Shown here: piece after piece, positions 12,190-22,924 of the stretch
Numbering within the stretch: position 1 is the stretch's first letter
How the letters are laid out: the number at the start of each line of letters is the position of its first letter
NCBI GenBank assembly: GCA_964019135.1
Contig: OZ025261.1
Location: 34,276,820 to 34,340,819 of the forward strand
Direction of reading: 5' to 3'
DNA length: 64,000 nt
Origin: Arenicola marina
Taxonomy: Eukaryota; Annelida; Polychaeta; Arenicolidae
Notes under the pieces: model-generated
Databases searched by the model: none
What the model saw: only the letters and a program-made list of their open reading frames with translations
Told to the model about the DNA's origin: nothing
Translations under genes and position numbers: made by a program

Positions 12190-13145
12190 GGTTGTCCTCC
12201 ACAAAGAGGCAAAAGAAACAGTCCACTTTTCCTACAAAGAGGCGCCCGAAGGCGTTCCACTTCTCGGATAACGAGAAACCCAGTAGTCGCTCTTCTAACA
12301 TACGAACATACACCAGGAAAAGACCCATTTTTCCAACAAAGAGGTACACGGAACACGCCCACTTTTTTCATAAAGACGTAAACAGGCACAAACCCACTTT
12401 TCCAACAAAGAGGTACAAGGAACAATATCACTCTTCCAACAAAGAGACACGAGGACCAAATTCACTGTTCTCACAAAGAGGTACAACGAACAGTCCCACT
12501 TTTCCCACAAAGAGGTACACGGAACAGTCCCACTATTCTCACAAAGAGGCACCAGAACCATTCCCACTGTTCTCACAAAGAGGTACAAGGTACAGTCCCA
12601 CTTTTCACACAAAGGGGTACAAGGAACAGTCCCACTTTTCTCCTAAAGGTGCACCAAGAACAAATCCCATTTTTCCAACAAAAAGTGCATAGAACAATCC
12701 CACTCCTCACACAAGAAGGCACCAGGACCAGGCCCACTTTTCCCACAAAGAGGTACAAGAAATAGTTCCACTTTTCCCACAAAGAGGTACAAGAAATAGT
12801 CCCACTTTTCCCACAAAGAGGTACAAGAAATAGTTCCACTTTTCCCACAAAGAGGTACAAGAATAGTTCCACTTTTCCCACAAAGAGGTACAAGAAATAG
12901 TTCCACTTTTCCCACAAAGAGGTAAAAGAAATAGTCCCACTTTCCCCACAAAGAGGTACAAGGAACAGTCCCACTATTCTCACAAAGAGGTACAAGAAAG
13001 TCCCACTTTTCCCACAAAGAGGTACAAGAAATAGTCCCACTTTTCCCACAAAGAGGTACTAGAAACAGTCCCACTTTTTCCACAAAGAGGTACAAGGAAC
13101 AGTCCCATTTTTCCCACAAAGAAGCCACAGAAACAGTCGCACTTT
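12190..13145. repeat. ~35-bp minisatellite, about 27 copies
   Basis: Units carry cccacttttcccacaaagag followed by gtacaagaaatagtt. The left third (12190-12700) is diverged and the right part (12720-13130) is homogenised, which suggests spread from the right. Minus-strand frames give a repeating LFVGKVELFLVPLCGKSGT-type hydrophobic peptide, a translation artefact. Confidence 0.96.
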
Positions 13146-15825
13146 TCACCGGGCGCTTAATTACGAGGTTAATTAAACATCGATACAATGTCAGAGCAGC
13201 AGCGCCAGTCACCAACGCACGATGCCCAATTGCCTCCGTGTAAAGCTGATAAATCAACACAGCTTTCCCAGCTCATACAAGCTATCAGCACCCCCCCCCC
13301 CCCACCACCACCAACCACCCGCCCCAACCCTCTTCCCCCTGGTTTACGTGACTTAAGTAAGCTACGGATCATCGGCACACAACAATACAGACTGAAATAA
13401 TCACAGCGGGTGAAGTGTAACTACCTCATCAGCAAGTCGTGCAAGCAAATCAAGGGGAAAAAACACTCTTTATAGGTGCACTTAAAATGTCAGAAGCGGT
13501 CTACGCCATAAAGTGAGTGAGCACATGCGCCCGTCGGCCATAGGAACAGGGTGCAGTGCATAAGGTTTAGCGCTGACTTCGAGGAGACCACGTTACCACG
13601 ATGGTCATCATTCATATTTAATTAAAATTTAATATCAGGCTGAAGCTACACGCATCGCGGTGAACAACCACAGACGCCAACCCCCCTCTCCACAGTCCAT
13701 AGTTCTTAAAATTACCTAATGCCAAACGCGTAAGAGACATTCATGCAAGACGCGGCTTTCCAATCCCAAAACACAGTTTGAGTCGCCAATTGCGAAAACA
13801 CACAAAACCATTATAAACGGCCCTGGCAAAAAAACGTCGCTGTTTCTTTAATGACGCAATATGGGGACGCGATCGGGGCTAGCAGGGCTGGCGCTGGGGG
13901 CCGCTGGGGGGCGCTGGCTGCACGGCCACGAGGTGCTGAATCAATAGAAGCGCCACCTCGGGTGTGTTCTACGCCGGGTACCCCCACGGCCCGGAGGCCC
14001 AGCCGACTATATATTTGATTGTGAAGACGTGAGAACTTGCCGTCGGCGTGTTTCAGAAGTGGGGGGCGGGGGGGGGGGGGCGACAAAAAAGGTGGGGTGC
14101 TGAATGGGTGGTGGTGGTGGTGAGGGGGGGGGGGGGTGCTAAGCGAAAAGGGATAAGTTGGGGAGTGATACCTTCCGGGAGGACATACGTGAGGTCATCT
14201 AAAGTAAGAGATACTTATAGCGGCACGCAGAACCACGTGATGTTACGGCAATGCAAGCTTGATTTAATAAGGAATTGATAGTACATGTTATGCTATTGGC
14301 ATAAAGAAAGCTGCCTACGCTATCATAAAAAATTAAAAGCCATCGCGAATGATTTACCGTGATACGAATACAGTGGGGGGAATTTACGCAACAGGGTTTA
14401 TTTAAAATCTATAAAAACGAACCAGTGCCCAATACGTATCATTTCCAATCTCAGAATATGGCTCCCTCCGACACAATAACACGAATCACTAAGACGGCGG
14501 CCATTGCAGCAGCAGTTCAACTGGTTCTGGCTCAAGCAGCGATCACCCATTGTATGCACTTACAAATAGAAATACAAGTAGTAAATGTGAAGTAATTGTG
14601 TGAATGGCAGCCATTGCAGCAGCGGCTAGGGTTAAACGGCTTTGTGGCTCAGTGATCGCCCACGCCGCGGGTCATCGGCCCATGTCGCCGCTGAGGGATG
14701 GGGCACATAACCTGTAACACTGTTTGACGATGGCCACGTAATCAAATGATGCCGAACTGGTAAAACACGCCCACTGTAGGCATTGTGCACGGAGCTAAGG
14801 CAATGAATCTATCCCGGGCGCTGGCAGCTTGGGGAAGTCGCACACACATCTTGGAGAAGTAAGACTATGGGCAGAAGGGGGAAAAAGAGGATGAGGAGTG
14901 GGGGGGGGGGGCATAGGATGATTAGGTGGGATGCTGGATTGTGAGAGGGAGGGTGAGGGGAGGGGTGGTCAAAAAGGGGAGCCCCCCCTCCCCCACACCC
15001 ACAGACCCACCTCATCTCTTTCACGCTTGCTGCCACTGCCATTAATCGCGGGTGCTGAAAGGCCAGGGGAGCATTGGCTGGCCGCCTCGGGATGAGGACA
15101 AGGGATGAGGGGCGATAACGGGTGATGTTGGGCAATGGGCAACGCGGGGGCTGGGCTAGTCCAGGCCAGGCATTGCGAGGCCTAGCGCCACGCCAGCAGG
15201 CCAGGGCGAGGCCGTACGGAGGAGGGTCAATAGCCAAAGTCAGTCAGTCAGCATGGGAAGATTCTCACACAGATCGAGAGCTGGGGGGTAGCGCTAACAA
15301 CCCACGGCCGGCCACGGGAAGAGCCTTGCTGGCGTAGAGGGATTGGGGATGGAGCCCCCCACAGCCCCACTCCCCTTCTGACTGACTGAAACTGCCTGCC
15401 TGCCTGCCTGCCTGACAAACACAGCCACCACCACCCAGCTGCTGGTCGGCATATACCTGTAAGTTGCAAAGTGGCCGAGTAACCCGCCAAGCCAACGTGG
15501 TCGGCCTCGAGCCTCATGGACTGTGATAGTTCACCTAGCCAGGCGCCCACAAACCAGGGTCGCCTGTACTACCAACATTCTCGTAACAATACACAAACAA
15601 TCAACAAGTTCGTTGCCCCAGCTAGGGATTGAGCGTAGACGATAACTTGCCAAGGCACGGTCATCTCGGTTCACGGGGTGAGGGATGGGGCTGGGCGGGG
15701 TGGGGAGGGACGGCAGATTAGGGGGGGGGGGTTCATGGGAGGTGTATCCATCCACGCCCGTGGTGCCAGATATTACCTCATTGTTGTCTAAATATACTCT
15801 ACGTACTAACATACTGTGTGATGAC
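13146..15825. other. Gene-free stretch with homopolymer runs and a weak SINE-like signal
   Basis: Contains C and G runs (13290-13310, 14060-14080, 14127-14138, 14895-14910), a gtggtggtggtggtgag tract near 14109, and a cctg repeat at 15393-15412. An A-box-like tgtggctcagtgatcgc near 14645 may belong to a degraded SINE. No exon supported. Confidence 0.45.
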
Positions 15826-16310
15826 GAATAGGGATAAGCCAAGGGGAGCATGCCTACACTTGTAACAGTTATTGTTGGTGCACAGGGTCCATCTGCCATG
15901 TTAGAGCCCACAAATTGTATTATTGTAGTAACAGGTAGGAACTAGGAATAAGCCAAGCGGGGCTGGGGACCGTTTCACTAAAATCGGAGTTCTCGAGGTT
16001 ACGAGCAAAATACGGTTACGATATCATATCTTAGTGAAACGATCCCCAGGCCTACACTTGTAGCAGTTGTTGGTGCACAGGGTCATTCTGCCATGTTAGA
16101 GCCCACAAATTGTATTATTGTAGTAACTGGTAGGAACTAGGAATAAGCCAAGCGGGGCAGGCCTACACTTGTAGCAGTTGTTGATGCACAGGGTCATTCT
16201 GCCAGGTTAGAGCCTACAACTTGTATTATTGTAGTAACTGGTAGGCGTGAGTAATATGTGAGCAATGCTGGAATAATGGTTCGTCCTAACATGGGAGAAC
16301 GAGCGTTCTA
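15826..16310. mobile_element. MITE copy with its left half tandemly repeated three times
   Basis: Three ~100-bp direct repeats (left ends near 15835, 16051 and 16158) each carry ctacacttgtarcagtt, gtgcacagggtc, gccatgttagagcc and gtattattgtagtaac. Only the last runs on into taggcgtgagt and then gtcctaacatgggagaacg, the inverted partner of the tgccatgttagagc end. The full arrangement matches the intact 112-bp MITE at 34897-35008. The left half of this copy was therefore amplified in tandem. The first repeat is interrupted by the separate element at 15966-16046. Confidence 0.8.
15963..16049. mobile_element. 81-bp Harbinger-like MITE with 3-bp target duplication
   Basis: Inverted ends gggaccgtttcactaa (15966-15981) and ttagtgaaacgatccc (16031-16046) pair over 16 bp with one mismatch. 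Flanks are ctg (15963-15965) and cag (16047-16049). The neighbouring tandem copy has the uninterrupted site ggggcaggcc, so the target was cag and the left duplicate has changed by one base. A 3-bp target-site duplication is typical of PIF/Harbinger elements. It is far too short to encode transposase. Confidence 0.82.
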
Positions 16311-17099
16311 ACCCCCGGCTACAACCCCTACATTGTCGGCCCCACGGCATAAAGAAGTCAAGGCCAAACATCAGACCAGCATGTGCACTAATTCCCAGCA
16401 ACAATCCAAGCGGTGTTCGAACGTTCAATGCCCCATAGTTTATCATTCATAATCGTATTTAGCCCAAGCGGCTAGGATCAATCGTACAACATAGCCCCCC
16501 TCCCCCAACCTCCCACCCCCTCTGCCAGATGCTTGCGTCTGGATCACGCCACGGGGATTCGAATCTTGCACTGACCAGACAGAACAACAGGGAACGGAAG
16601 TCTCCAGGGATAATAAGACCAAGGCTATAGCCGTGAAACAAACCCCATTCTCCAGCTGACGCCAAGATGCCTTCCATACCACACTTTATGGGCGTGTCTC
16701 GCAGTTGCGTTGTCAGCATTATTCACACCATCGCCCCGAGCAGATATATTGGCCTGGGTCAGCCATATGTGGCCTAAACCTCAACCCATTACTCCATCAG
16801 TGTCCATACGAGGCCTGCATATTGTTCGATCAATCACTAATTGCATTGGAGCAGAACGCTGATCCCGTACAACGCTTTAAATAGAAAATACTCCAACTCA
16901 ACACCAATGTAATACAAGAACAAAACATACTAACACGCTTGCTAATCGCATTGAATATGTAGATATTACAAACATATCCAGGCTCGAATCTCCAAGAAGC
17001 GGTGTCTAGCATTTCTCTGCTGGACAGCAAATCATTGTTCCAACTACATTTGTTTTCCTTCCGGAGATTACGGGATAAAACGAAATGGTGTTGTAAGCC
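16311..17099. other. Gene-free stretch with a SINE-like remnant
   Basis: On the minus strand a B-box-like agattcgaatccccg lies near 16551-16565, in a context that may be a decayed tRNA-derived SINE. No clear A box. No exon recognised. Confidence 0.4.
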
Positions 17100-17205
17100 G
17101 TTTCTGTGGACACAAGGGCTAAATTTGCCAAAGAACCCTCCATGACGATGAAGGATGAATGGATAAAACATGTATCAGATTGGGTGCCCGCTACACCAGG
17201 GGGAA
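17100..17205 (-). mobile_element. SINE body adjoining the 54-bp array
   Basis: The sequence at 17113-17180 (acaagggctaaatttgcc, gatgaaggatgaatggata) is matched by a diverged copy at 21297-21365. It is thus a dispersed repeat. Read on the minus strand it continues directly from the tRNA-like unit of the adjacent 54-bp array through ctggggttccccctggtg, so it is probably the body of the same tRNA-derived SINE. Confidence 0.65.
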
Positions 17206-18390
17206 CCCCAGGACCTATTGATCTGCGGTCTAGTGCGCTGACCACTACACCAGAGAGGCACCCAGGACCAATTGATCTGCGGTCTAGTGCGCTGACCACT
17301 ACACCAGAGAGGCCCCCAGGACCTACTGATCTGCGGTCTAGTGCGCTGATCACTACACCAGAGAGGCCCCCAGGACCTAATGATCTGCGGTCTAGTGCAC
17401 TGACCACTACACCAGAGAGACCCCCAGGACCTAATGATCTGCGGTCTAGTGCACTGACCACTACACCAGAGAGGCCCCTAGGACCTATTGATCTACGGTC
17501 TAGTGCACTGACCACTACACCAGAGAGGCCCCCATGACCTATTGATCTGCGGTCTAGTGCACTGACCACTACACCAGAGAGGCCCCTAGGACCTATTGAT
17601 CTGCGGTCTAGGGCACTGACCACTACACCAGAGAGGCCCCCAGGACCTATTGATCTGCGGTCTAGTGTGCTGACCACTACACCAGAGAGGCCCCTAGGAC
17701 CTATTGATCTGCGGTCTAGTGCACTGACCACTACACCAGAGAGGCCCCCAGGACCTATTGATCTGCGGTCTAGTGCGCTGACCACTACACCAAAGAGGCC
17801 CCTAGGACCTATTGATCTGCGGTCTAGTGCGCTGACCACTACACCAAAAAGGCCCCCAGGACCTATTGATCTGCGGTCTAGTGCGCTGACCACTACACCA
17901 GAGAGGCCCCCAGGACCTACTGATCTGCGGTCTAGTGCGCTGACCACTACACCAGAGAGGCCCCCAGGATCTATTGATCTGCGGTCTAGTGCGCTGACCA
18001 CTACACCAGAGAGGCCCCCAGGACCTATTGATCTGCGGTCTAGTGCACTGACCACTACACCAGAGAGGCCCCTAGGACCTATTGATCTGCGGTCTAGTGC
18101 ACTGACCACTACACCAGAGAGGCCCCCAGGACCTATTGATCTGCGGTCTAGTGCGCTGAACACTACACCAGAGAGGCCCCTAGGACCTATTGATCTGCGG
18201 TCTAGTGCACTGACCACTACACCAGAGAGGCCCCCAGGACCTATTGATCTGCGGTCTAGTGCGCTGACCACTACACCAAAGAGGCCCCTAGGACCTATTG
18301 ATCTGCGGTCTAGTGCACTGACCACTACACCAGAGAGGCCCCCAGGACCTATAGATCTGCGGTCTAGTGCGCTGACCACTACACCGGGGG
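17206..18390 (-). repeat. 54-bp minisatellite made of the tRNA-like head of a SINE, about 22 copies
   Basis: Each unit read on the minus strand contains tggtgtagtggtcagcgcac followed by tagaccgcagatcaatagg. This resembles a tRNA D arm (A box) and anticodon arm. Units alternate between gaggcccctagg and gaggcccccagg over much of the array, which gives a 108-bp higher-order period. Because 54 is a multiple of three and no frame has a stop, both strands stay open (457 codons minus, 250 codons plus); this is a consequence of unit length. Copies are about 95% identical, so the array is young or homogenised. Confidence 0.93.
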
Positions 18391-20431
18391 GTGCGTGGGC
18401 ATTATGGACATCGCAATAAAAATCATTCGCTCACGGCGCCGGACACGTTCTGGACATGTAACAATACACATATGCAAGCTTGTGAAGACTCCAACCTCCT
18501 CCGAGGTGTACAGCTATACGCATACTGGGACAACTAGTCGACACGCCGTCCTCATATAGTCCCCATATACACATCGGGTACAGGACGATGTGGTCGTCAC
18601 AACCCGCTAAGCCGCCTAGAAAACAAAGCTAAAAGCTGGCCCTAACCCAAACCTTATGAAGGCGGCACATAATCTTGTACGTAAATGCCAATCTAATCTA
18701 ATTCCAAATTATGTCCAAGTCTAATTCTGCGCTTACCATATGCGACCGTGTTGATACCGCAGCCGCTTTACACCAAGCATGATACTCCAAGCAAGTGGGT
18801 ATACATATATGTATATATTTATAAGTTATTGCGGCGATACAAAACTTCAAGATCGCGTGCCTGAGAACCTGTCTTTATATTATAACCATAAAGGTTAATA
18901 GGTACTTTATTACAGGGCCACCCACCATCCATCACATAAACCGACGTGCCGAGTTTATCGTAGAGAGGCGCCCTACACCTGACGCACATCACAATACACA
19001 CAAACACACGGCGCATTCTAACTCAGTATCAACAACAATAAACTGATAATTAACACAGCTGTTCGGCGGGACAACTTCTGCTGGGCAGGGCATTACTTCT
19101 ATATAAATGGGCAATCCCGACTGGACTAGGGGAAGGACAGACACAACAAGCTGCATCACAACAATGGAAGGTGGTTCCTCTTGGCCAAGATGTTCACCAG
19201 TAAAACTTGAGGCAAAGAATACAAGAACCCACGAGCCAATATCTAAATGTGGCTCTGCTAAAGTGAGACGCAATGGAGCCATGTGGTTTAAATCACAACA
19301 AAGTTAGAATCTGAGGCAATCGTGAGCCCATTAGTAAATGGGCATGCTCGCTGAATAAATGGCAAATACACAAGAAGCTAGAGGCCCTTGCGCGAATATC
19401 TGCATCTGGTAGTCATTACATGAACGAGCTTTTAATAAAAGTGTTCAAATAAACGTATGCACGAGATAATTTATTCCCTAGAGTCAAATTGGGTGAGTAG
19501 ACTGGAGCCTTCGGGCTATTATTTTTCACACGAAGGGTAAACTGGGCCACGAAATCTCTTCGGTTATTGAGCCAAGGGATAAGGGACAGAGATCCCAGAA
19601 TCAAGACCAATGCGCTACGTGCCTTAAAAATACAGTGCCTTGCGGTTCTCAAAGTACAAAATCGACCTGTAATATCCCACGGCTGCTTTCAACAAGCCAC
19701 AAAAAAAGTTTCTTGATCAGGCCAAAGTGGAGAATGAACGCGACCGGACTGCCTGCATCACTGAGGGTAGGATCAAACAGGGTATTTCTAGAATGTCGAC
19801 ACACTGGAAAATGTCACGATCGGTAATAAGTACTGCTACTACGCCATTTTTTACTTAGATATTTCGGATAGATTCATGGCTTGGCTAGGTCCAAAACGAG
19901 TTCATTCCAAACAAGGGTAAAAAAATATTTACCGTTAAAAAACAAAAACTGAAATCATAACTATTCTGTTTTTATAGCTCAACTCTGAATATCACTGAAT
20001 GACCATGGTTTGTTGGGACACAACATAACATCTGAGAATTTTATCTGTAATAGGCTTTGCATCTCATCTTTGATGGTCCAGGGGTGGAGATACAAGATTT
20101 ATTAGGTTTCATGATAAATATTGACAATATATCTTGCAATGCAGTCTCATAAGGGGATTTAGCTTCACTAAGAGCGGACATATATTCCAAACCTGTGACA
20201 CGTATATCTATATTTACAAAAGTAAGTTACCAGGATACCAGAGTCAACATACAAAATGTTCATGTTGTTTTAATGTATCATATCATCTGATATGTTTGGC
20301 CTATAAGAATCTTATTGGGAAATTATGAAACAAGTATATAGAGACACGAGGGACGCACATGAAGCACAGTAATATAATCATTGATCAAAAGTAGTATATA
20401 TATGCATCATAGAATGAATATACCCTCACAG
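18391..20431. other. Unique gene-free stretch
   Basis: Mixed sequence with short AT tracts (tatacatatatgtatatatt near 18801). The minus frame at 18989-19282 is open for 97 codons, but no splice-flanked conserved motif can be recognised in it. No element ends found. Confidence 0.45.
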
Positions 20432-20875
20432 GTTAGACTGTGCCAAGGAATGTCTTTGGACAATAACATTAGATTGGGCCAATGGATGTCTTGGAATAAG
20501 GAGATTAGACTGGGCCAAACAATATCTTGGAACAATGACATTAGACTTGGCCAAAAAATACCTTGGAACAATGACATTAGACTGGGCCAAAGAATATCTT
20601 GAAACAATGACATTAGATTGGGCCAAGGAATGTCTTGGGACCATGAGATTAGACTGGGCCAAAGAATGTCTTGGAACAATGACATTAGATTGGGCCAAGG
20701 AATGTCTTGGGATAAGGAGATTAGACTGGGCCAAACAATATCTTGGAACAATGACATTAGACTGGGCCAAAAAATATCTTGGAACAATGACATTAGACTG
20801 GGCCAAAGAATATCTTGGAACAATGACATTAGATTGGGCCAAGGAATGTCTTGGGAAATGAGATTAGACTGGGCC
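20432..20875. repeat. 36-bp minisatellite, about 12 copies
   Basis: The unit is ttggaacaatgacattagac then tgggccaaagaatatc. Variants (gggataaggag, gggaccatgag) recur in a semi-regular order. The unit is 12 codons long, so frames stay open on both strands (156, 138, 108 and 104 codons). These are artefacts. Confidence 0.96.
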
Positions 20876-22643
20876 ATTCAATTTGTCACATTGGTTCCCA
20901 GGTGTCATTGTGAATACCTTTGTTACACTTGAATGAACTATAACAGCAATGCAGGAAGTGAATGGAATTTAATGCAGGAAGGAGGCATCATTGTGATAGG
21001 ACTAAACAGATTTTGTTACAAAACAGACACATCTCCCTTTTATCAGGACTGACTTAAAAACTATTCTTATGTATCATATTGGTTATTGACAAGTTAATCT
21101 TCTCTTTTTGAACATAAAAATAGTTGCTCAGTAAGATCTTAGGGCACATCCAGTCGTAGTAGTTTAACCTTATATACTGGGTAATGAATTACACTATATG
21201 ACTACATTTCAATCTGAGAGATCCTATTCATTAATCTTTAGATCAGAATTTAAGATGCATTAATCATTATGAATTGGTGTTTTAGGCTGATTTTGTGCAT
21301 ACAAGAGCTAAACTAAGCCAAAAAAACTCCCAGGTGGATGAAGGATTTATGGATAAAAACTGCCAGCCATGAAAAGTAGTGCATGTTGTAATAGCTTTAC
21401 AAATTACAACAATACTGAACAAGCCAGATTTATACCTACACGACATGAAGCCTTAATTCATAAAAACTTATATTTATTATAGTGTTACAAGTCTATAATC
21501 TTGCACCTGAACACTCACTCACTCTGACATCTAAACAATCAGTAGTCTGATTCCTATATACAGTGGCCCCTAGACGCGTTATATGACTGTTGTTCTGCCA
21601 GCCCCAAAAAGACTGCATAATGGAGGGAGTGGTATAAAAAGGAATGCCCCCACATAAGCTGGCTGGGTTCAACCAGCGATCATAACATGCCAAAATTGCA
21701 CCATAATACACCAGTCAAACATCAACATGTCTGGCTAACTTCTCCCACCTATTTATGTTCCTGACAGCATCTTAATCTGAAGGGTTGCCTAAATCTGTAT
21801 TTTAACAAATTCTAACATTGTTTATTGCTTCAATTACTACAGCCCTACTTATATCAGATTTACACAAACAGATATGAATAACAATGACAAACATCATTTC
21901 CACCTATATCTTAACAGCCAGTTAGATTAAATAATGTATTGCTTGCTCAGAGCCAAGCAGGTTCAACTTGATAGCCTAACAATGGAATTGGACTATGTGC
22001 CGTTTATATAATGGGTTCAAATATCCGTCGTAATTCACATTAACAAGGAAGTAACAGGAATGGACTTTAACATGTAAAAGTATTCTGTGCAAGGTGAACA
22101 GTAAGTACAATGAAAGGACTGTATAACGCAGAGATCATGTACTGCACTTAATGCACTGTCAGGTATTAAGCGATTAATGAAATGCAATTTACTGATTAGC
22201 GCTGAAAGTGGGTACATATATAAAATTGGTCCAAGTATGCCAAGCCCTAAGGCCATACCAGGCAGGGCTCTAGATGAGTAATAACATTTATTTCTCATAT
22301 ATATACAACATTTTAAATTTCAATATTTACTTATCTTATATAATAGAAATATTACTTATCCTGGGCGCGCGCTAGCTGTTCGCCACATCGCCAATGGCGA
22401 AAGCAAACTGTATGTGGCGCAAGATTGGTTCATGCGTATCGCCACAGTGGCGAAAAAAATGGCCTGATTTTCAATCAACGATCAAAACACGATTTCGCTG
22501 AATTGAATGCCCGCAGTGATGTGGCTGTCATTGGCACAAGAAAATCCCAAGGCTGAACACACCCTCAACATTTTCGAAGGTGACGTAGCTTACTCGTACT
22601 TCTAGTTATTTTCCGAATAATTAATGTTCGGTTATTTTCGTTT
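20876..22643. other. Gene-free AT-rich stretch with a SINE fragment
   Basis: 21297-21365 (acaagagctaaactaagcc, gatgaaggatttatggata) is a diverged copy of the SINE body at 17113-17180. The rest is AT-rich unique DNA. Around 22385-22465 several cgccac/gtggcg words form short inverted repeats of unclear origin. Confidence 0.55.
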
Positions 22644-22654
22644 CCACACGGAAT

Positions 22655-22913
22655 GAGGGCCGGCCCGGTAGCTCAGTGGGTTAGAGCGCAGGCATTCAGC
22701 TTTCTGGTCACCTCAGAGCCCAACCATGCTAACGGCACATGGATCGATGGTTCGAGCTCCGCTGTGGCCATGTCTGTGTGGTCGCAGGATAAAGTTACCA
22801 TGTCCTTCTTCGCAAAGAGTAGGGGTTACCCCCGGGGACATGGCTCCTCTTTCCCTTCCTTCTCCCATTAACGCGATATGACCAAAAGTGGTTAAAGTGT
22901 CCTGAATATACAA
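22655..22913 (+). mobile_element. tRNA-derived SINE, complete, with 11-bp target-site duplication
   Basis: The 259-bp element is flanked by identical 11-bp copies of ccacacggaat (22644-22654 and 22914-22924). It begins gagggccggcccgg. It has an A box tagctcagtgg (22669-22679) and a B box ggttcgagctc (22749-22759). The A-to-B distance of 80 bp is longer than in a tRNA, so the head carries an internal insertion. There is no long A tail. The exact duplication suggests fairly recent LINE-driven insertion. The small frames across it are incidental. Confidence 0.88.
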
Positions 22914-22924
22914 CCACACGGAAT

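Noticed and set aside
12573-13260. Hydrophobic multi-pass membrane protein on the minus strand
   Set aside because: The apparent membrane segments are a translation of the ~35-bp minisatellite and shift phase with unit length.
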